Shown here in pieces: positions 20,401 through 27,400 of a stretch of DNA of 64,000 nt. The stretch's first letter is position 1; the number at the start of each line of letters is the position of its first letter. This DNA comes from Semisulcospira habei (Eukaryota; Mollusca; Gastropoda; Semisulcospiridae), in assembly GCA_036245525.1 (NCBI GenBank), contig BTPG01000005.1, positions 117,472,119 through 117,536,118 on the forward strand, read 5' to 3'. Under the pieces are notes generated by a model. It was not told the origin of the DNA. It searched no databases and saw only the letters and a program-made list of their open reading frames with translations. Made by a program: the position numbers and the translations under genes.

Positions 20401-22286
20401 TGCGTGACGTGTGATACATATTCTAAGTAATAGGAATTGTTTCCTGTTACTATTTAAGCATTATGATACATTTTTGCAGTGATATTTAAAGTGGTTTTAA
20501 AGTTACACTCATTTTATCTTTATTGGGCGTCGCCCTGAGGTCTTCATCTTTGTTTAGGAATACATAGCATATAATGAAAAACACTTAATCTTAATTTTTG
20601 TTTAAGTATCAATAGTGTATTTGATTCTGTATATAACAATGAATATTGTGTCCAAATTGCAAGGCGATATCTCTAACGGTTCAAAAGTTATGTCCATTTC
20701 AAATTTAGCAGACGCCAACTTGGTCCGTCGCAAGACATTTTGAACATTTTGACAACTTTGAGGGCTCATAACATCTAGTTTTGTGATTATTTTTACTTGT
20801 AAAAAAATAGAGCTACTCTGTGCATACTATAGAATACTTTTGTCATAAGAGAGTTGATGTTGGATAATTATGTTTAAGTCTGGAGACTATCAAAATTGAC
20901 AAAATAGCCAATTTGCGCACTTTCATATTTGGCTTTTTTGCTCATTTTGACAGCTTACTGAAACTTAGTTAAAAGAGATTATGGCATTATACCTTGTCTA
21001 ATTTATTTCTGTGATAGTTGTGTCTGTCATGTGTGAAAATGAAAAGAATATGCTGATTTGGTTTTGTGCTACAGTCTTCCAAAAACGTGTTTGTTTTAAC
21101 AATTGCACACATCGTAAAAAAACGTTAGACTTTAAACGTGACTATTTCAGAAACTAGACAAGCTAGGACATTAATTTTTTTTTTTGTTATGCTCAGAATG
21201 ATGAGCTTTACAATACTGTAATACTTTTTAAACACTACATTTATTCTCAAATTTTGGCTGCCAGTACCTACTAATAGTAAATCATTTCGAGATCGTTGAC
21301 CTGTTGACTTTCATGGTGTTGCCTACTATGATTTGGAAGCTGCTGGGTGTATAAAAGGAGTATTAGAACCTGCGTTTGAAGTGAAAGTGACCATTTGCGA
21401 TTTGTATCCGAACTTCAGGTCGTTCCTTAGTAAATTGACAATGCTATGGATGTAAGCTTGGCGAAAGTGAAATCTCCAATAGAGGATCAAAATGTGTGTA
21501 CACATGATTATGACTATGATTTCTGTGTCGGTACATTTGATGTATGGCCATCACAACGTTTTACTCCCTAACTTGGTTCTAACTTATTAGCGCTACTTGG
21601 ACCAACTCTTAAGTTCCCAAGCTAACATAGCTCTTAGGTAGTCTGTGTTGGTGCAACCACAGTTAGATTAGTTTGTTGCTAACTTGCAGACTGGTAGAGT
21701 TTAACCGACAGCTAAAGCAGTAACTGCCTTTGTGCACCCAGCCCCTGTTTTTGTCTCACCTCACTTTGACAAAGTGCCGTCACTTGCCAGATCATCAATC
21801 GGATCATGTTAAGCTTTTGCACATTAGTGTTTATTTTCAAATTGTCAGGTGTGTCCTTGGATACCGTGCCGAGAAAGGCCACATACATCAAAACTAGTTT
21901 TTAGTTTCCTGATCTTCCGTCATCTTTGGCATAGTCTCAATCCAGATTTCTTGCCATACCTTTGCACTTTACTGTTTACTGTGAAATAACCAAGACGGAA
22001 AGAAATGCGCTTAGAAGGACAAGCGCAAAACTTTTTGACTTTGCAAAGTATATATCTTTCTTATCTTTTTGCTGTCGGTAGCGTCCTTGGTCAGGTTAAT
22101 TTTGCAGGAATTACTTCGACCAGATACCTTACCATCGGCCAGAGGGTTAAACTCTGCATTAATCATGCTTCAGTAACTTAGTCAATGTTTGTGATTTGTA
22201 CTTTGACCTGAAATTATGGTTTTACTGTTCTGATTTCAGAGTTGGTTGGCAACTTCGATGAAGCGTCAAAAGGGGAGGGAGTGTGA
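5380..22286 (+). CDS. BTF3: Nascent polypeptide-associated complex subunit beta (BTF3), five coding exons, 5'-partial
   Basis: BTF3/NAC-beta pairs with NAC-alpha on the ribosome, where the dimer shields nascent chains and helps sort them. The coding exons are 5380-5493, 6216-6324, 10395-10484, 10674-10730 and 22240-22286, all with AG/GT borders and matching phases. They give about 138 residues: the ribosome-binding RRKKK segment, the NAC domain core ([27 protein letters not shown]), the leucine-rich [14 protein letters not shown] region, an acidic DEDDDEVP stretch and the typical NFDEASK end. The family is usually about 160 residues; only the N-terminal ~20 are missing. Introns range from about 190 bp to 11.5 kb, and the last one carries another gene, a DIRS element and a SINE. 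There is no sign of decay in the coding sequence. Confidence 0.97.
5536..5761. mobile_element. TTAA-flanked MITE with central hairpin (copy M1, subfamily B)
   Basis: TTAA duplications lie at 5536-5539 and 5758-5761. The terminal inverted repeat starts CCCATATCAT and ends ATGATAAGGG. The centre is a near-perfect palindrome with ~34 bp arms, from AGTTCAAGGG to CCCTTGAACT. TTAA with a CCC..GGG terminus fits the piggyBac group, but no transposase is present. Confidence 0.82.
5978..6195. mobile_element. Miniature DIRS-derived palindromic element, copy A
   Basis: This 218 bp element has both unequal ends of the DIRS at 12880-19561. The left end TTTGTTTCATCAAAA..ATTACC corresponds to DIRS TTTATTTCCTCAAAA..ATTACC. 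The right end GGTAAGTATTTTTCGAAAA..AATTT corresponds to GGTAAGTATTTTTCGAAAA..CATTT. Between them only the inverted repeats remain, including CCCGAGTGCCTCCC, as a ~65 bp-armed palindrome. There are no ORFs. It ends 20 bp before a BTF3 splice acceptor. Confidence 0.78.
6216..6324 (+). CDS. BTF3: BTF3 coding exon, NAC domain core
   Basis: The exon encodes [20 protein letters not shown] through GHAEMK and ends one base into the next codon. Acceptor TATCTCCAG, donor GTGAGT. This is the most conserved part of NAC-beta. Confidence 0.97.
6325..7464. other. BTF3 intron sequence with a 2-copy tandem repeat
   Basis: This is intronic. A diverged two-copy tandem repeat of ~96 bp spans about 6948-7135; both units contain ACTCCCACT-GAGCATAA and TTTGGTCTT..CAAG. 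No other feature was recognised. Confidence 0.55.
7465..8815 (+). mobile_element. Nimb/I-group-like LINE fragment, degraded
   Basis: Pieces of a non-LTR reverse transcriptase appear in shifting frames: a connection region rich in K/W before 7660, then [10 protein letters not shown] at about 8140, [10 protein letters not shown] at about 8300 and the catalytic FVDD at about 8399. The FVDD form and the AYDTTW block suit the I/Nimb/Jockey group. Several frameshifts and stops make it a fossil inside a BTF3 intron. Confidence 0.72.
8980..9114 (-). repeat. Duplicated 135 bp segment, unit 1 (possible short secreted peptide exon)
   Basis: The segment is nearly identical to 9350-9484. On the - strand it opens with an ATG at 9106 ([14 protein letters not shown]...), a hydrophobic signal-like start followed by a glycine-rich turn and CCLSS. 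A TATATAAG-like string lies about 27-35 bp upstream in this copy only. No homologue was recognised, and it may be non-coding. Confidence 0.5.
9350..9484 (-). repeat. Duplicated 135 bp segment, unit 2
   Basis: This is the second copy of the segment at 8980-9114, with 235 bp between them. The downstream flanks diverge right after GAGTACTGA on the - strand. At the other end, the copy abuts the DIRS-derived element at 9485. Confidence 0.75.
9485..9659. mobile_element. Miniature DIRS-derived palindromic element, copy B (ends missing)
   Basis: About 175 bp is identical by eye to 5994-6167 of copy A, from ATTACCGATGACATTAC to GTAAGTATTTTTCGAAAAA. The outermost ~17 bp on the left and ~28 bp on the right that copy A has are absent. 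It may therefore be a secondary duplication rather than an independent insertion. Confidence 0.75.
9660..10394. other. BTF3 intron sequence
   Basis: No exon or identifiable repeat was seen, apart from a short GTTAAACCCAAATGACTAAT string at about 9825 that resembles a SINE or LINE tail. Confidence 0.4.
10395..10484 (+). CDS. BTF3: BTF3 coding exon
   Basis: The exon completes the split glutamine codon and encodes [20 protein letters not shown].. to the ASTVAN region. Acceptor CTTGCAG, donor GTAAGT. Confidence 0.96.
10674..10730 (+). CDS. BTF3: BTF3 coding exon, acidic tail
   Basis: A 57-base exon encodes [19 protein letters not shown]. Acceptor TTCACAG, donor GTGAGA. It ends one base into a Glu codon that the last exon, 11.5 kb away, completes. 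Confidence 0.94.
11690..11761 (+). promoter_or_regulatory. Putative promoter of the nested gene
   Basis: Just upstream of a strong-context ATG (AAAATGGCC) lie a CRE-like GACGTCAC at 11698-11705, an E-box CACGTG at 11723-11728 and several CpGs, in an otherwise AT-rich intron. No TATA box was seen. This is an inference from motif clustering only. Confidence 0.45.
11762..11822 (+). CDS. Nested gene, first coding exon
   Basis: Twenty codons plus one base, with Kozak-like AAAATGGCC and donor GTAAGT. The leftover C joins GA at 12485 to make Arg and keeps the frame, which is why this ATG was chosen. Confidence 0.65.
12485..12882 (+). pseudogene. Nested gene, second exon, part before DIRS
   Basis: Acceptor TTATACTTCCAG. 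The frame is open apart from the TAA at 12730. After that stop the protein continues plausibly ([19 protein letters not shown]), so the stop looks like a point mutation. The DIRS insertion replaces a TTT codon at 12880-12882. Confidence 0.7.
12880..13083. repeat. DIRS left inverted terminal repeat
   Basis: The repeat is the reverse complement of 19338-19523 over about 185 bp, with only a few mismatches. Shared strings include CCCGTGACTGCCCAT and AGTCATGTGATGCTTACTCA. The first ~16 bases are unique to this end and reappear, inverted, in the internal complementary region. Confidence 0.9.
13084..13588 (+). other. DIRS 5' leader
   Basis: A GC-rich, pyrimidine-rich leader between the left repeat and the first ORF. 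No ORF in it was judged real. Confidence 0.5.
13589..13972 (+). CDS. DIRS gag-region ORF with Cys/His zinc-binding cluster
   Basis: The second half of this ORF contains CTLCGDF...[12 protein letters not shown]....CDLC, a CxxC / HxxxCxxC / CxxC pattern like the zinc-binding N-terminus of many DIRS ORF1 proteins. It stops at 13970 and overlaps the next ORF in another frame. A G homopolymer of ~25 bases (about 13646-13670) lies inside it and could be a length-variable frameshift site. No ATG begins this ORF, so the true start is unclear. Confidence 0.5.
   Translation: MLRSGLLACRPRASALAPWGGGGGGGGGELCVHFGYVDFVTLVSPFPLLGAATCSRLYACLFVCCSCQVRTCTLCGDFQWPTDNHAVCLPCSGCASGRSCDLCSTWPELKWSQLWRFYRRGPAVTCE
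13965..15704 (+). CDS. DIRS ORF1 (gag-like), SR-rich
   Basis: The ORF is open for about 580 codons. Residues ~75-210 form an Arg/Ser-rich segment ([22 protein letters not shown]) resembling SR proteins. Residues ~310-530 form a folded domain typical of DIRS gag, with [12 protein letters not shown] near 500. It overlaps the RT ORF by about 270 bases in a different frame. The ORF begins without an ATG at a GTGAGT that could also be a splice donor, so its link to the zinc-cluster ORF may involve splicing or frameshifting. Confidence 0.75.
   Translation: MSNPPVRASPSVSGAGTKLVRSDPMDRTPLRTRTPSTVRTTDPTLQTPSAVLPELGPRGRDPRHPLSAVSSRSSLTPAHSYEESSYRQGARLLAPGSQRRSATRPRTHDSRASPYSPRSRSPCDSRRRHHHSRRTPSSPPRLVAALPRSSSRYRRSSPHRSSHRPSFSPRRRSARSPRREGPPHSRPRSRSPFSSRLDASRGPLRSRRGSPLATPPPPRDEDALSLLAEDSASALLGPGSRFPASRSSLSDISDSSPLPSSSRAATLLALDEAARIVSASLPVDACPPSPPLKRKVSAFVDAGRQTKKFKSLPQPPGFSDMRDAFSAHLLAAPREHQFFGDRRWPPGLDIAFRQEWYSGHSQSFVCALPPVDPAAVLQAGGSSLLKRAIPRGLDATAALVRNTLACSGFLELVTRAAVQRIEEAWHPSITPLLGDLLALAEVANRAAYHSSVNAMAASSNCDLMRRDAVLRACRGLPSDLQNQLRRAPLGGSLLFGDTWSSVKVANSDRWPSKSAPSRFRSSRKAAGRALRGCGLPASSDPLPSRNPRRRPAFGRPGQVSSFAPARSRPARRPGRGRAH
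15433..17781 (+). CDS. DIRS reverse transcriptase / RNase H / methyltransferase-like ORF
   Basis: RT motifs in order: [15 protein letters not shown] (residues ~193-207), [14 protein letters not shown] with the first catalytic Asp at 241, [12 protein letters not shown] (~273-284) and the active-site YLDD at 306-309. RNase H follows: [10 protein letters not shown] (Asp 473), ELQAVW (Glu 508), [11 protein letters not shown] (Asp 532) and [15 protein letters not shown] (Asp 583). Residues ~611-690 ([31 protein letters not shown]) match the methyltransferase-like domain known from DIRS elements. The ORF is uninterrupted. The true start is uncertain; the first ATG is at 15889. Confidence 0.9.
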   Translation: MDHFCSAIPGLRLRSRTRIGGLPNLRLLAFAPPARPRVAPCGAADFLRPQTPSLLVTPAAALPLVDPVRLAPLPPPGPDLPVALGVGGLTDSLAPPPPTVLGPPVGGRLARFSEEWFSLFPDDPWIRTTVSDGLRISFRSPPPLRRAPLWTAMPSDPLKSSALRSEVSALLQKCSTEVVVRHGSPAFYSRLFLVPKPGGRWRPIIDLSKLNSFISAPHFRMETARSLRASVQPRDFAVSLDLSDAYLHVPIHPASRKYLRFAFDEAVYQFRALPFGLNLSPWVFSRLMDAVVAKARQSSSSPTSNYLDDLLLRNQSATVFSADRDALIRLLARLGFLLNRGKSDLSPSRRFVHLGMDFATDLNLVRLSEQRIQRLASLTADLCRLDAAPARTLLQLLGTMNAAADLLPLGRLYYRPIQLHLLLHWRPSSADLAALVPVTALLRPHLLRWMDPAWLASGVPLASPPPRLSLCVDASLSGWGAHLFPDFRTTSGAWPPEMSARHINWLELQAVWQALITWESSLLHHELLVLSDNATVVAYLQKQGGTHSPDLCMLTYRLMLWCQTRGIFLRARHIPGHLNVLADSLSRRGQMLHTEWTLRQDIFQMICAHWETPQIDLFATRWNHQLPLFVSPVPDPLAWAVDALSIPWDGLITYAFPPTVLVPKVLLKLRGSNAVVLLVAPFSWNRSWTTDLLSLAMGPPLRLPTPRTMLKQPRQALFHPCPERLLLHAWRLCGVPSPLEASRVQQWRRSLRPADPQRDASTRESGECCAPGVRTSVSTPLV
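17616..19094 (+). pseudogene. DIRS tyrosine recombinase ORF, split by a SINE
   Basis: The N-terminal core-binding part ([20 protein letters not shown], then LADFFLW) ends at 17814 where a SINE is inserted. The frame resumes at 18204 in the same phase because the target was duplicated. In the ORF from 18267 the catalytic set is intact: Arg81 (AARVSEL), Lys114 candidate (FLAKTR), His209 and Arg212 (HEVR), Trp235 at the usual second His/Trp site and nucleophile Tyr245 (ARFYLRD). The enzyme would insert the circular cDNA. The 5' part overlaps the RT ORF in another frame. Confidence 0.88.
17815..18203 (+). mobile_element. SINE-like retroposon, (AATC)n-tailed family, copy 3 (inside DIRS)
   Basis: This 389 bp insertion carries a clear (AATC)n tail. 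A perfect 13 bp target duplication, TTCTTCCTCTGGC, flanks it at 17802-17814 and 18204-18216. The copy is nearly identical to copy 2 at 2729. Confidence 0.93.
19200..19299. repeat. DIRS internal complementary region (circle-junction template)
   Basis: Bases ~19203-19245 are the inverse of the left terminus (12880-12925). Bases ~19243-19297 are the inverse of the right terminus (19506-19561). The two matches overlap by TTT/AAA. In DIRS elements this region is thought to template the joined ends of circular cDNA. Confidence 0.88.
19338..19561. repeat. DIRS right inverted terminal repeat
   Basis: The partner of 12880-13083, with an extra ~38 bp terminal extension (GGTAAGTATTTTTCGAAAA to GAAAAATGCATTT) found only at this end and in the internal complementary region. 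Confidence 0.9.
19562..20224 (+). pseudogene. Nested gene, second exon, part after DIRS (coiled coil)
   Basis: The frame continues exactly from 12882 once the element is ignored. It encodes [17 protein letters not shown], a CTWC motif, then long helical segments ([37 protein letters not shown]) and a basic end ([18 protein letters not shown]). No homologue was recognised. Confidence 0.7.
20225..22239. other. 3' part of the large BTF3 intron, no gene seen
   Basis: AT-rich sequence with no splice-flanked coding exon, no clear poly(A) signal for the nested gene and no recognised mobile element. Confidence 0.4.
22240..22286 (+). CDS. BTF3: BTF3 last coding exon
   Basis: After acceptor GATTTCAG the exon completes Glu and encodes [14 protein letters not shown], with TGA at 22284-22286. 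NFDEASK is the hallmark C-terminus of BTF3. Confidence 0.95.
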
Positions 22287-22730
22287 TCAAAGTGGGCCGG
22301 GGTGGCGTAACCAGGAACTTGCTTGTATCGCGTCGTCCACAACACTGCAGCTACAGGACACCTACCATGGCCCTTCACACACCGCCTACACCCACACCTG
22401 CTCTTATTAACTCTCTTATACAGGCAGCCACTAGCACTGCTTACAGTACTGGCAGCAGCATGCACAAGGGGGTTAACATGATGCCGTTTGTAAATTGCAA
22501 CCGTGTACATTCAGACTGCCAATACACATTTTTCTTCAGATTCGTCTCTTGTATTTTGTATTCATTTGGTTCTTTTTATTTTAAGATTTTGTATAAAAAA
22601 GAAGAAAATCCTCCTATTGCTGAGTCTTGTAGCTTGCCTTATCAAAAGTATAAGGAGCAGAAAGTGGTGTTTGACGTTTATCTGTGTGCAATAGTGCATC
22701 AGAATAAACTTGTTTACAGTGATTGTTGTT
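22287..22730 (+). terminator. BTF3: BTF3 3' UTR and poly(A) signal
   Basis: AATAAA lies at 22703-22708, followed by a GT/T-rich stretch (GTGATTGTTGTTTTTGTC), the usual arrangement for cleavage about 15-25 bases on. The 3' UTR would be about 440 bases. Confidence 0.65.
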
Positions 22731-22855
22731 TTTGTCTGGAGAGTCCTAGTACTGTAGTAGGTTACAATTCTTAGCACAGACTAAACGTTGCAAGTCAATG
22801 GTTAACACAACATTTTTTTTTTAAGCCTTTATTACATAACTAAACAAGATGTGAT

Positions 22856-22975
22856 CATCAAGAGACTGGGAACCACCTGGAGTAGAATTGAAGGAGAAGC
22901 ACAGGACAGGAGTTGCTGGAGGTCTCTCGTCGACGGCCTATACCCGGGTAGGGGTGACAGGCGTAAGTAAGTAAG
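22856..22975 (+). mobile_element. RTE-like LINE 3' end, 120 bp
   Basis: The same 3' end as 1821-2586, from ATCAAGAGACTGGGAACCAC to GGCGTAAGTAAGTAAG. A 15 bp target duplication, TAAACAAGATGTGAT, flanks it at 22841-22855 and 22976-22990. It is nearly identical to the longer copy. Confidence 0.9.
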
Positions 22976-23189
22976 TAAACAAGATGTGATGGATGGCAGA
23001 AAAAAAACTGTACACTGTTCAAATTGCACAAGATTCACTCGGCACAAATTCTCCATGAAAATGCACGTGAAACTACTAGTACTACACATAATTTTTTTTC
23101 AGAAACGTGGGGTTGTCTTGTTCACCATTAAAGACTTTCACAACTTTAGGAGCTGCGGTGGATGGATCTGGCATAATGATTGGTGCTAA

Positions 23190-23446
23190 CCGGCACTACC
23201 CTTGAACTATTGTGGTTGATCCAGTTACAACTGTGGCATTTTAACCCATTTGAGTCCAGCTTCATTAAAGTGGGAAATGGATCAACAATGATAATTCAAG
23301 GGTAGTGCTAGATTAGCTTGTTGCCATCAGGTCCCTAGCTATTCTAGTATTACCCTTGAATTATCATGTTCGATTCATCGCCTGCATCCGGTACATTCAT
23401 TGGGTGACACCTCAAAAATCGGGGAAATGTGGCTGTGGGTTATAGG
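23190..23446. mobile_element. TTAA-type MITE fragment plus a diverged hairpin MITE
   Basis: A right half-element starts abruptly near the hairpin apex at ~23190 (GGCACTACCCTTGAACTA). It is followed from TTAACCCATTTGAG (~23241) by a diverged MITE whose central palindrome (AATTCAAGGGTAGTGCTAGA to TACCCTTGAATT) spans about 23293-23365. The right terminus is unclear. Confidence 0.55.
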
Positions 23447-23652
23447 TTAACTCATTCTACCCCAACACTGAAATCCCCAAATTTTGCCGTTCTCTGAAGA
23501 TTGCAGTGCAGGGCACAGATCGACCATGATCGTTCAAGGGTGATGCCAAAATAGCTTGGCGCCCATAGGCGCCAAGCTATTCTGGCATCACCCTTGAACT
23601 ATCGTGGCTGATCCTTATCTTGCTGTGGTGTGTCTGGGGTAGAATGAGTTCA
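23447..23652. mobile_element. TTAA-flanked MITE with central hairpin (copy M2, subfamily A)
   Basis: TTAA at 23447-23450, mutated to TTCA at 23649-23652. The termini are CTCATTCTACCCCA and TGGGGTAGAATGAG. The central palindrome GTTCAAGGGTGATGCC..GGCATCACCCTTGAAC has ~35 bp arms around CATA. Confidence 0.82.
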
Positions 23653-24189
23653 TGGTGAACATGATGCCATAACGCTGTGCAGGGCGACCACCCAGGGGAC
23701 TGCCAAAGCGTGGTCACTTTCGTCAGGTGGTCACCTTACATGGGGTCATCTAAGTAATGAAAAGAAGACTGGCACCAAAAATAGTGGCTGGCTTGGACAA
23801 GAGTCATGACGGATTTGACTTGTGTGGTGTGGCTTTCTGACAGCAGAACTGCAAATTCACATCGGCTGCCTAATATCACATGGTAGTTGTACTGAAACAA
23901 TTATTCCTCTAGTGTTGACAGGCTTGAATGGTTCTAGCCCTCTTCCACTGCACAGATAACCTAAATGACCACCTGTAAATGAAAACCCATTTTACTAACT
24001 AGTTTGCATATACATGTAAAGGACACCAGTGGGCTAACTGGATCAAAAACAGATTTGTACCGTTTCAGGAAGCGGTTCATCAAGCCTATTTGCAAGCGAC
24101 GCATTCCTCGGAGAGCGATGACCATGGCAGTTCAAGGACAGTGCCTAACTAGCTTACCACGCTAACTTGCATCCCCTTGACATACGTTT

Positions 24190-24195
24190 TTTATT
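24190..24195 (-). terminator. REX1BD: Putative REX1BD poly(A) signal
   Basis: AATAAA on the - strand lies about 170 bases past the REX1BD stop codon. It was chosen by position only. Confidence 0.45.
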
Positions 24196-24365
24196 GGTAC
24201 CTAGTCCTCTGGTGATGCAGCTCTACATGGCAAAAACAGAAATACTTTGTACGTCCATCTTCACTGCAGGTGTGTTGAATTTGAAAGGCGTGCTGTGAGA
24301 CATTTATCACTTGGCAGTAGAGTCAAGCCACTTCAAATGGAAAAACAAACTTGAATATAAGTTCG

Positions 24366-24456
24366 TCATCTTTCTTCACCTTCACTGTAAAGGTCTTCAG
24401 ATTCATACTTGAGTGATTCCATGTGGTCATTGATCTTCTGAATTCCTTGCTGTAAT
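24366..24456 (-). CDS. REX1BD: REX1BD last coding exon
   Basis: After acceptor TTGTCAACAG the exon completes a Lys codon and encodes LQQGIQKINDHMESLKYESE.. to the TGA at 24366-24368. Confidence 0.85.
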
Positions 24457-27400
24457 CTGTTGACAAAAACAAAGACTATGATTGGGCACTTTTTAACCTT
24501 ATGTGTGCAGATATCGGTGGCTACATGCACAATGTCAATTCGAGAAGAAAGGTGTGAAAACTGCAGTTTTTAACCTTCACCAGATAATGCCTTGGACTAC
24601 ACACAATCGATGATGTGTGTCCTACAGGACCCATATTTTTCAAAGAGCTATTTAACTGGTTATCCCTGTCTCGATGGCGTGGGTCCTACAGGACCCATAT
24701 TTTTCAAAGAGCGATTTAACTGCTTATCCCTGTCCCAATCATGTGGGCCCTACAGGACCCATACTCTTTACAGTCTGTACACATCACTGGAAGCATCCTT
24801 GTACTTTTAGTCATCATGGCGGACAGAAAACGGTCTGAAACTTCTGTTTCCCCCAGAAACTACAGGTGAAAATTCACCATTTCCAAGGAACTGAACTGAA
24901 AATGGTCGATTAAAGGTAATATTTATTACAGTTAAATATCTTGAGTTAAAACTACAAAACCACAGTATAATGTAGTTTGTCCTACTGAAAGATAATTCGT
25001 CTTGCAAACAGGCTGCGAAAAAAACCACATGATCTCGATGTTGAGATGCCTCAAAACGCCTGATTCCAGAAGGAAAAAAATTGTACTAACTTCTCTCGCA
25101 GGTCTGACACATGCTGCTGTTTATTCTCATCCTCGGGATTGTCCGTTGCATTCTGTCTGTCGATCTGTAGCTGCACAGTCTGCAAAGCCACAAAACATTA
25201 GCATGTTGCATATTAATAGTATTAACCCTTATCATTCAGAATACACCAATGTTTGAAATAAGTTTTACTAAAATAGTTCAAGGGTAGTGCCAGAATAGCT
25301 TGGTACCTCTAGGCACCTAGCTATTCTGGCACCACCCTTGAACTAAAGCCATTTGTCTATATCCTTATCTGTAAGTACTATAATGCATATGGCGGTGTAC
25401 AAATTTAAAGCATTTAGCCTCCGTATGATACGGGTTAATTGCAAATTTGGAGAAAATGAAGTAGAACACGCAAAGAATATCAACCAAAAAAAAAAACGTG
25501 CTGGGGTGATAAAGGCAAAACAAATTTAGGGAGCCAGCAGGCTACCAAGATTCACAATTGGTATGCAACCAAGATTTAAAAAAACTAGTGGTAGTAGCCC
25601 AAGACAAAATTTAGTCCTGTGTCTAATGAAAATGATCAAAGCTCAAAAATGTTGATGTCGCCAGCTGATACACTTTATGGAGTTTGGAGCTTTTCAGGCT
25701 GCCATGGGTAACCTTTTTCATCAACCCTGTTGTGCATGTAGCCACCAGTACTGAAATTTCCTGTTGTGCATGTAACCACTAGTACTGAAATTACCAGTTG
25801 TTGCATGAAGAAGGGGGTTCATATTGTGTCCGACGCTGCTGTATGTAACCCACATCTTCCCAACATCATTATTGAAAAGATAGTTTTGGTGCCAACAATA
25901 TAGAAACCTATCTAGCAGCGCCATTTGCTCTTAAAGCTATTTCTGAATATTGCATGAGGGTGATGTAACACACTTTCCTTACATGTTTGTTTACCTTTAC
26001 AGTCCAGCAACAAAGTACTGATGCTGGATGAGTGGGGAAATGCACCCCGCTACTCCCCAACACGCGTTTCCACCACACTTGACAGCTAACATAAAAACCA
26101 GCCCCGAGTTTAATGAAACTAATGCGTGCCTACGGGACGGACACCACCTTCTGCATTTAAACAGCATAGATTCTCATAAGCAGGTATAGAGGGGGCATTA
26201 TATTTGTGCCAGAATTTACAGCTGTGCTCGCTATAGTGAGAGAATCATTGCTGTTGAATCTGCATCGGGAAAGCTTTCTGAAATGAACGAGGCACATGAG
26301 TAATTCTCATGAAGGTTCATTTCAATTCACAGTTATTGCATCTAGAAATACAGCTGTTTTCCTCAGACTGAGTTGATTTTTAAGTTCATTACTTATGAAG
26401 ACAGCATGGGAGGTGAAGCGAGTTACCAAACAACCGGGCGATCAGTCCTCTCATTCTAAAAACCTCGCTGCTCACACTTTTCTCTCCGCTATTTTACAAT
26501 CTTTATTTACAGGGAGACCTTGAAATTTGTTGTAAAATTTTAGATGGAGCTACGCAAGCTGATTAAAAAGTGTAAAACAAAGAGATGGCGGCCTGATAAA
26601 AGGGCAAAATAAATAAATCGGGCATGGGAATTGTCCGCGAAAAAGAAGAGATCGTCCGCGAAAATAAAAAGGCGTTTCTGCGGAAAAAAAGGTGGGTGGC
26701 AAAACGAGCAGAGCACCGGTTAAACATCGCGGGCAGGATATGACTCGGCAGGCCGAGTCCGCGACCCGCACTGGTGCCTGAGTGCGCCGCGCCACGCAGT
26801 AAATCTAGGTGGGCAGACGTGCATTGTATTTGCCGATTTTGTTTTGGACCCTGAAATGAAGGCGTCGTGACCCCCCCCCCCCCCCCCTCCGTTTGATTTT
26901 TCGGCCGCAGGAAAGAAGGTGTCTAGCGCCTAATCCCCCCTCCCTCCCTGTCGTTTGACTTTTCGGCCCCTGGATAGGAAAGCAAGGTCTGGCTTCTTGG
27001 AGGCCTGAGGTTGAAGGCCTAGTTTCAAATGATTTTTGCTTGGGCAATTCCCATGCCTGATAAATACGTATCAACTTAAGCTTCTTTCGGAAATAAAATG
27101 CAAAGACTTCACCCACAAGTACGACATTTCAGACTAAAATGTTGTGCAGTTGTACATCAGTCTTGAGATTTAACAAGTGTATTTGAAACTGCCGTCAGCA
27201 TATTTCAGCTTCAGGAATACAGACGTAAATGACAGTACATTTTAGAGTATTTCCTTAAGCCCTTGAATGCTGCTTATACTTTTCGTTATTTACATCGATA
27301 ACCAGGAAGGGGGGGGACGCTCTTCTATAGACTGTGATTACGAACTGTCTGTATCACTCACATTACAATCAATGGCGAACTCTCCTTCTCTGTTACATTA

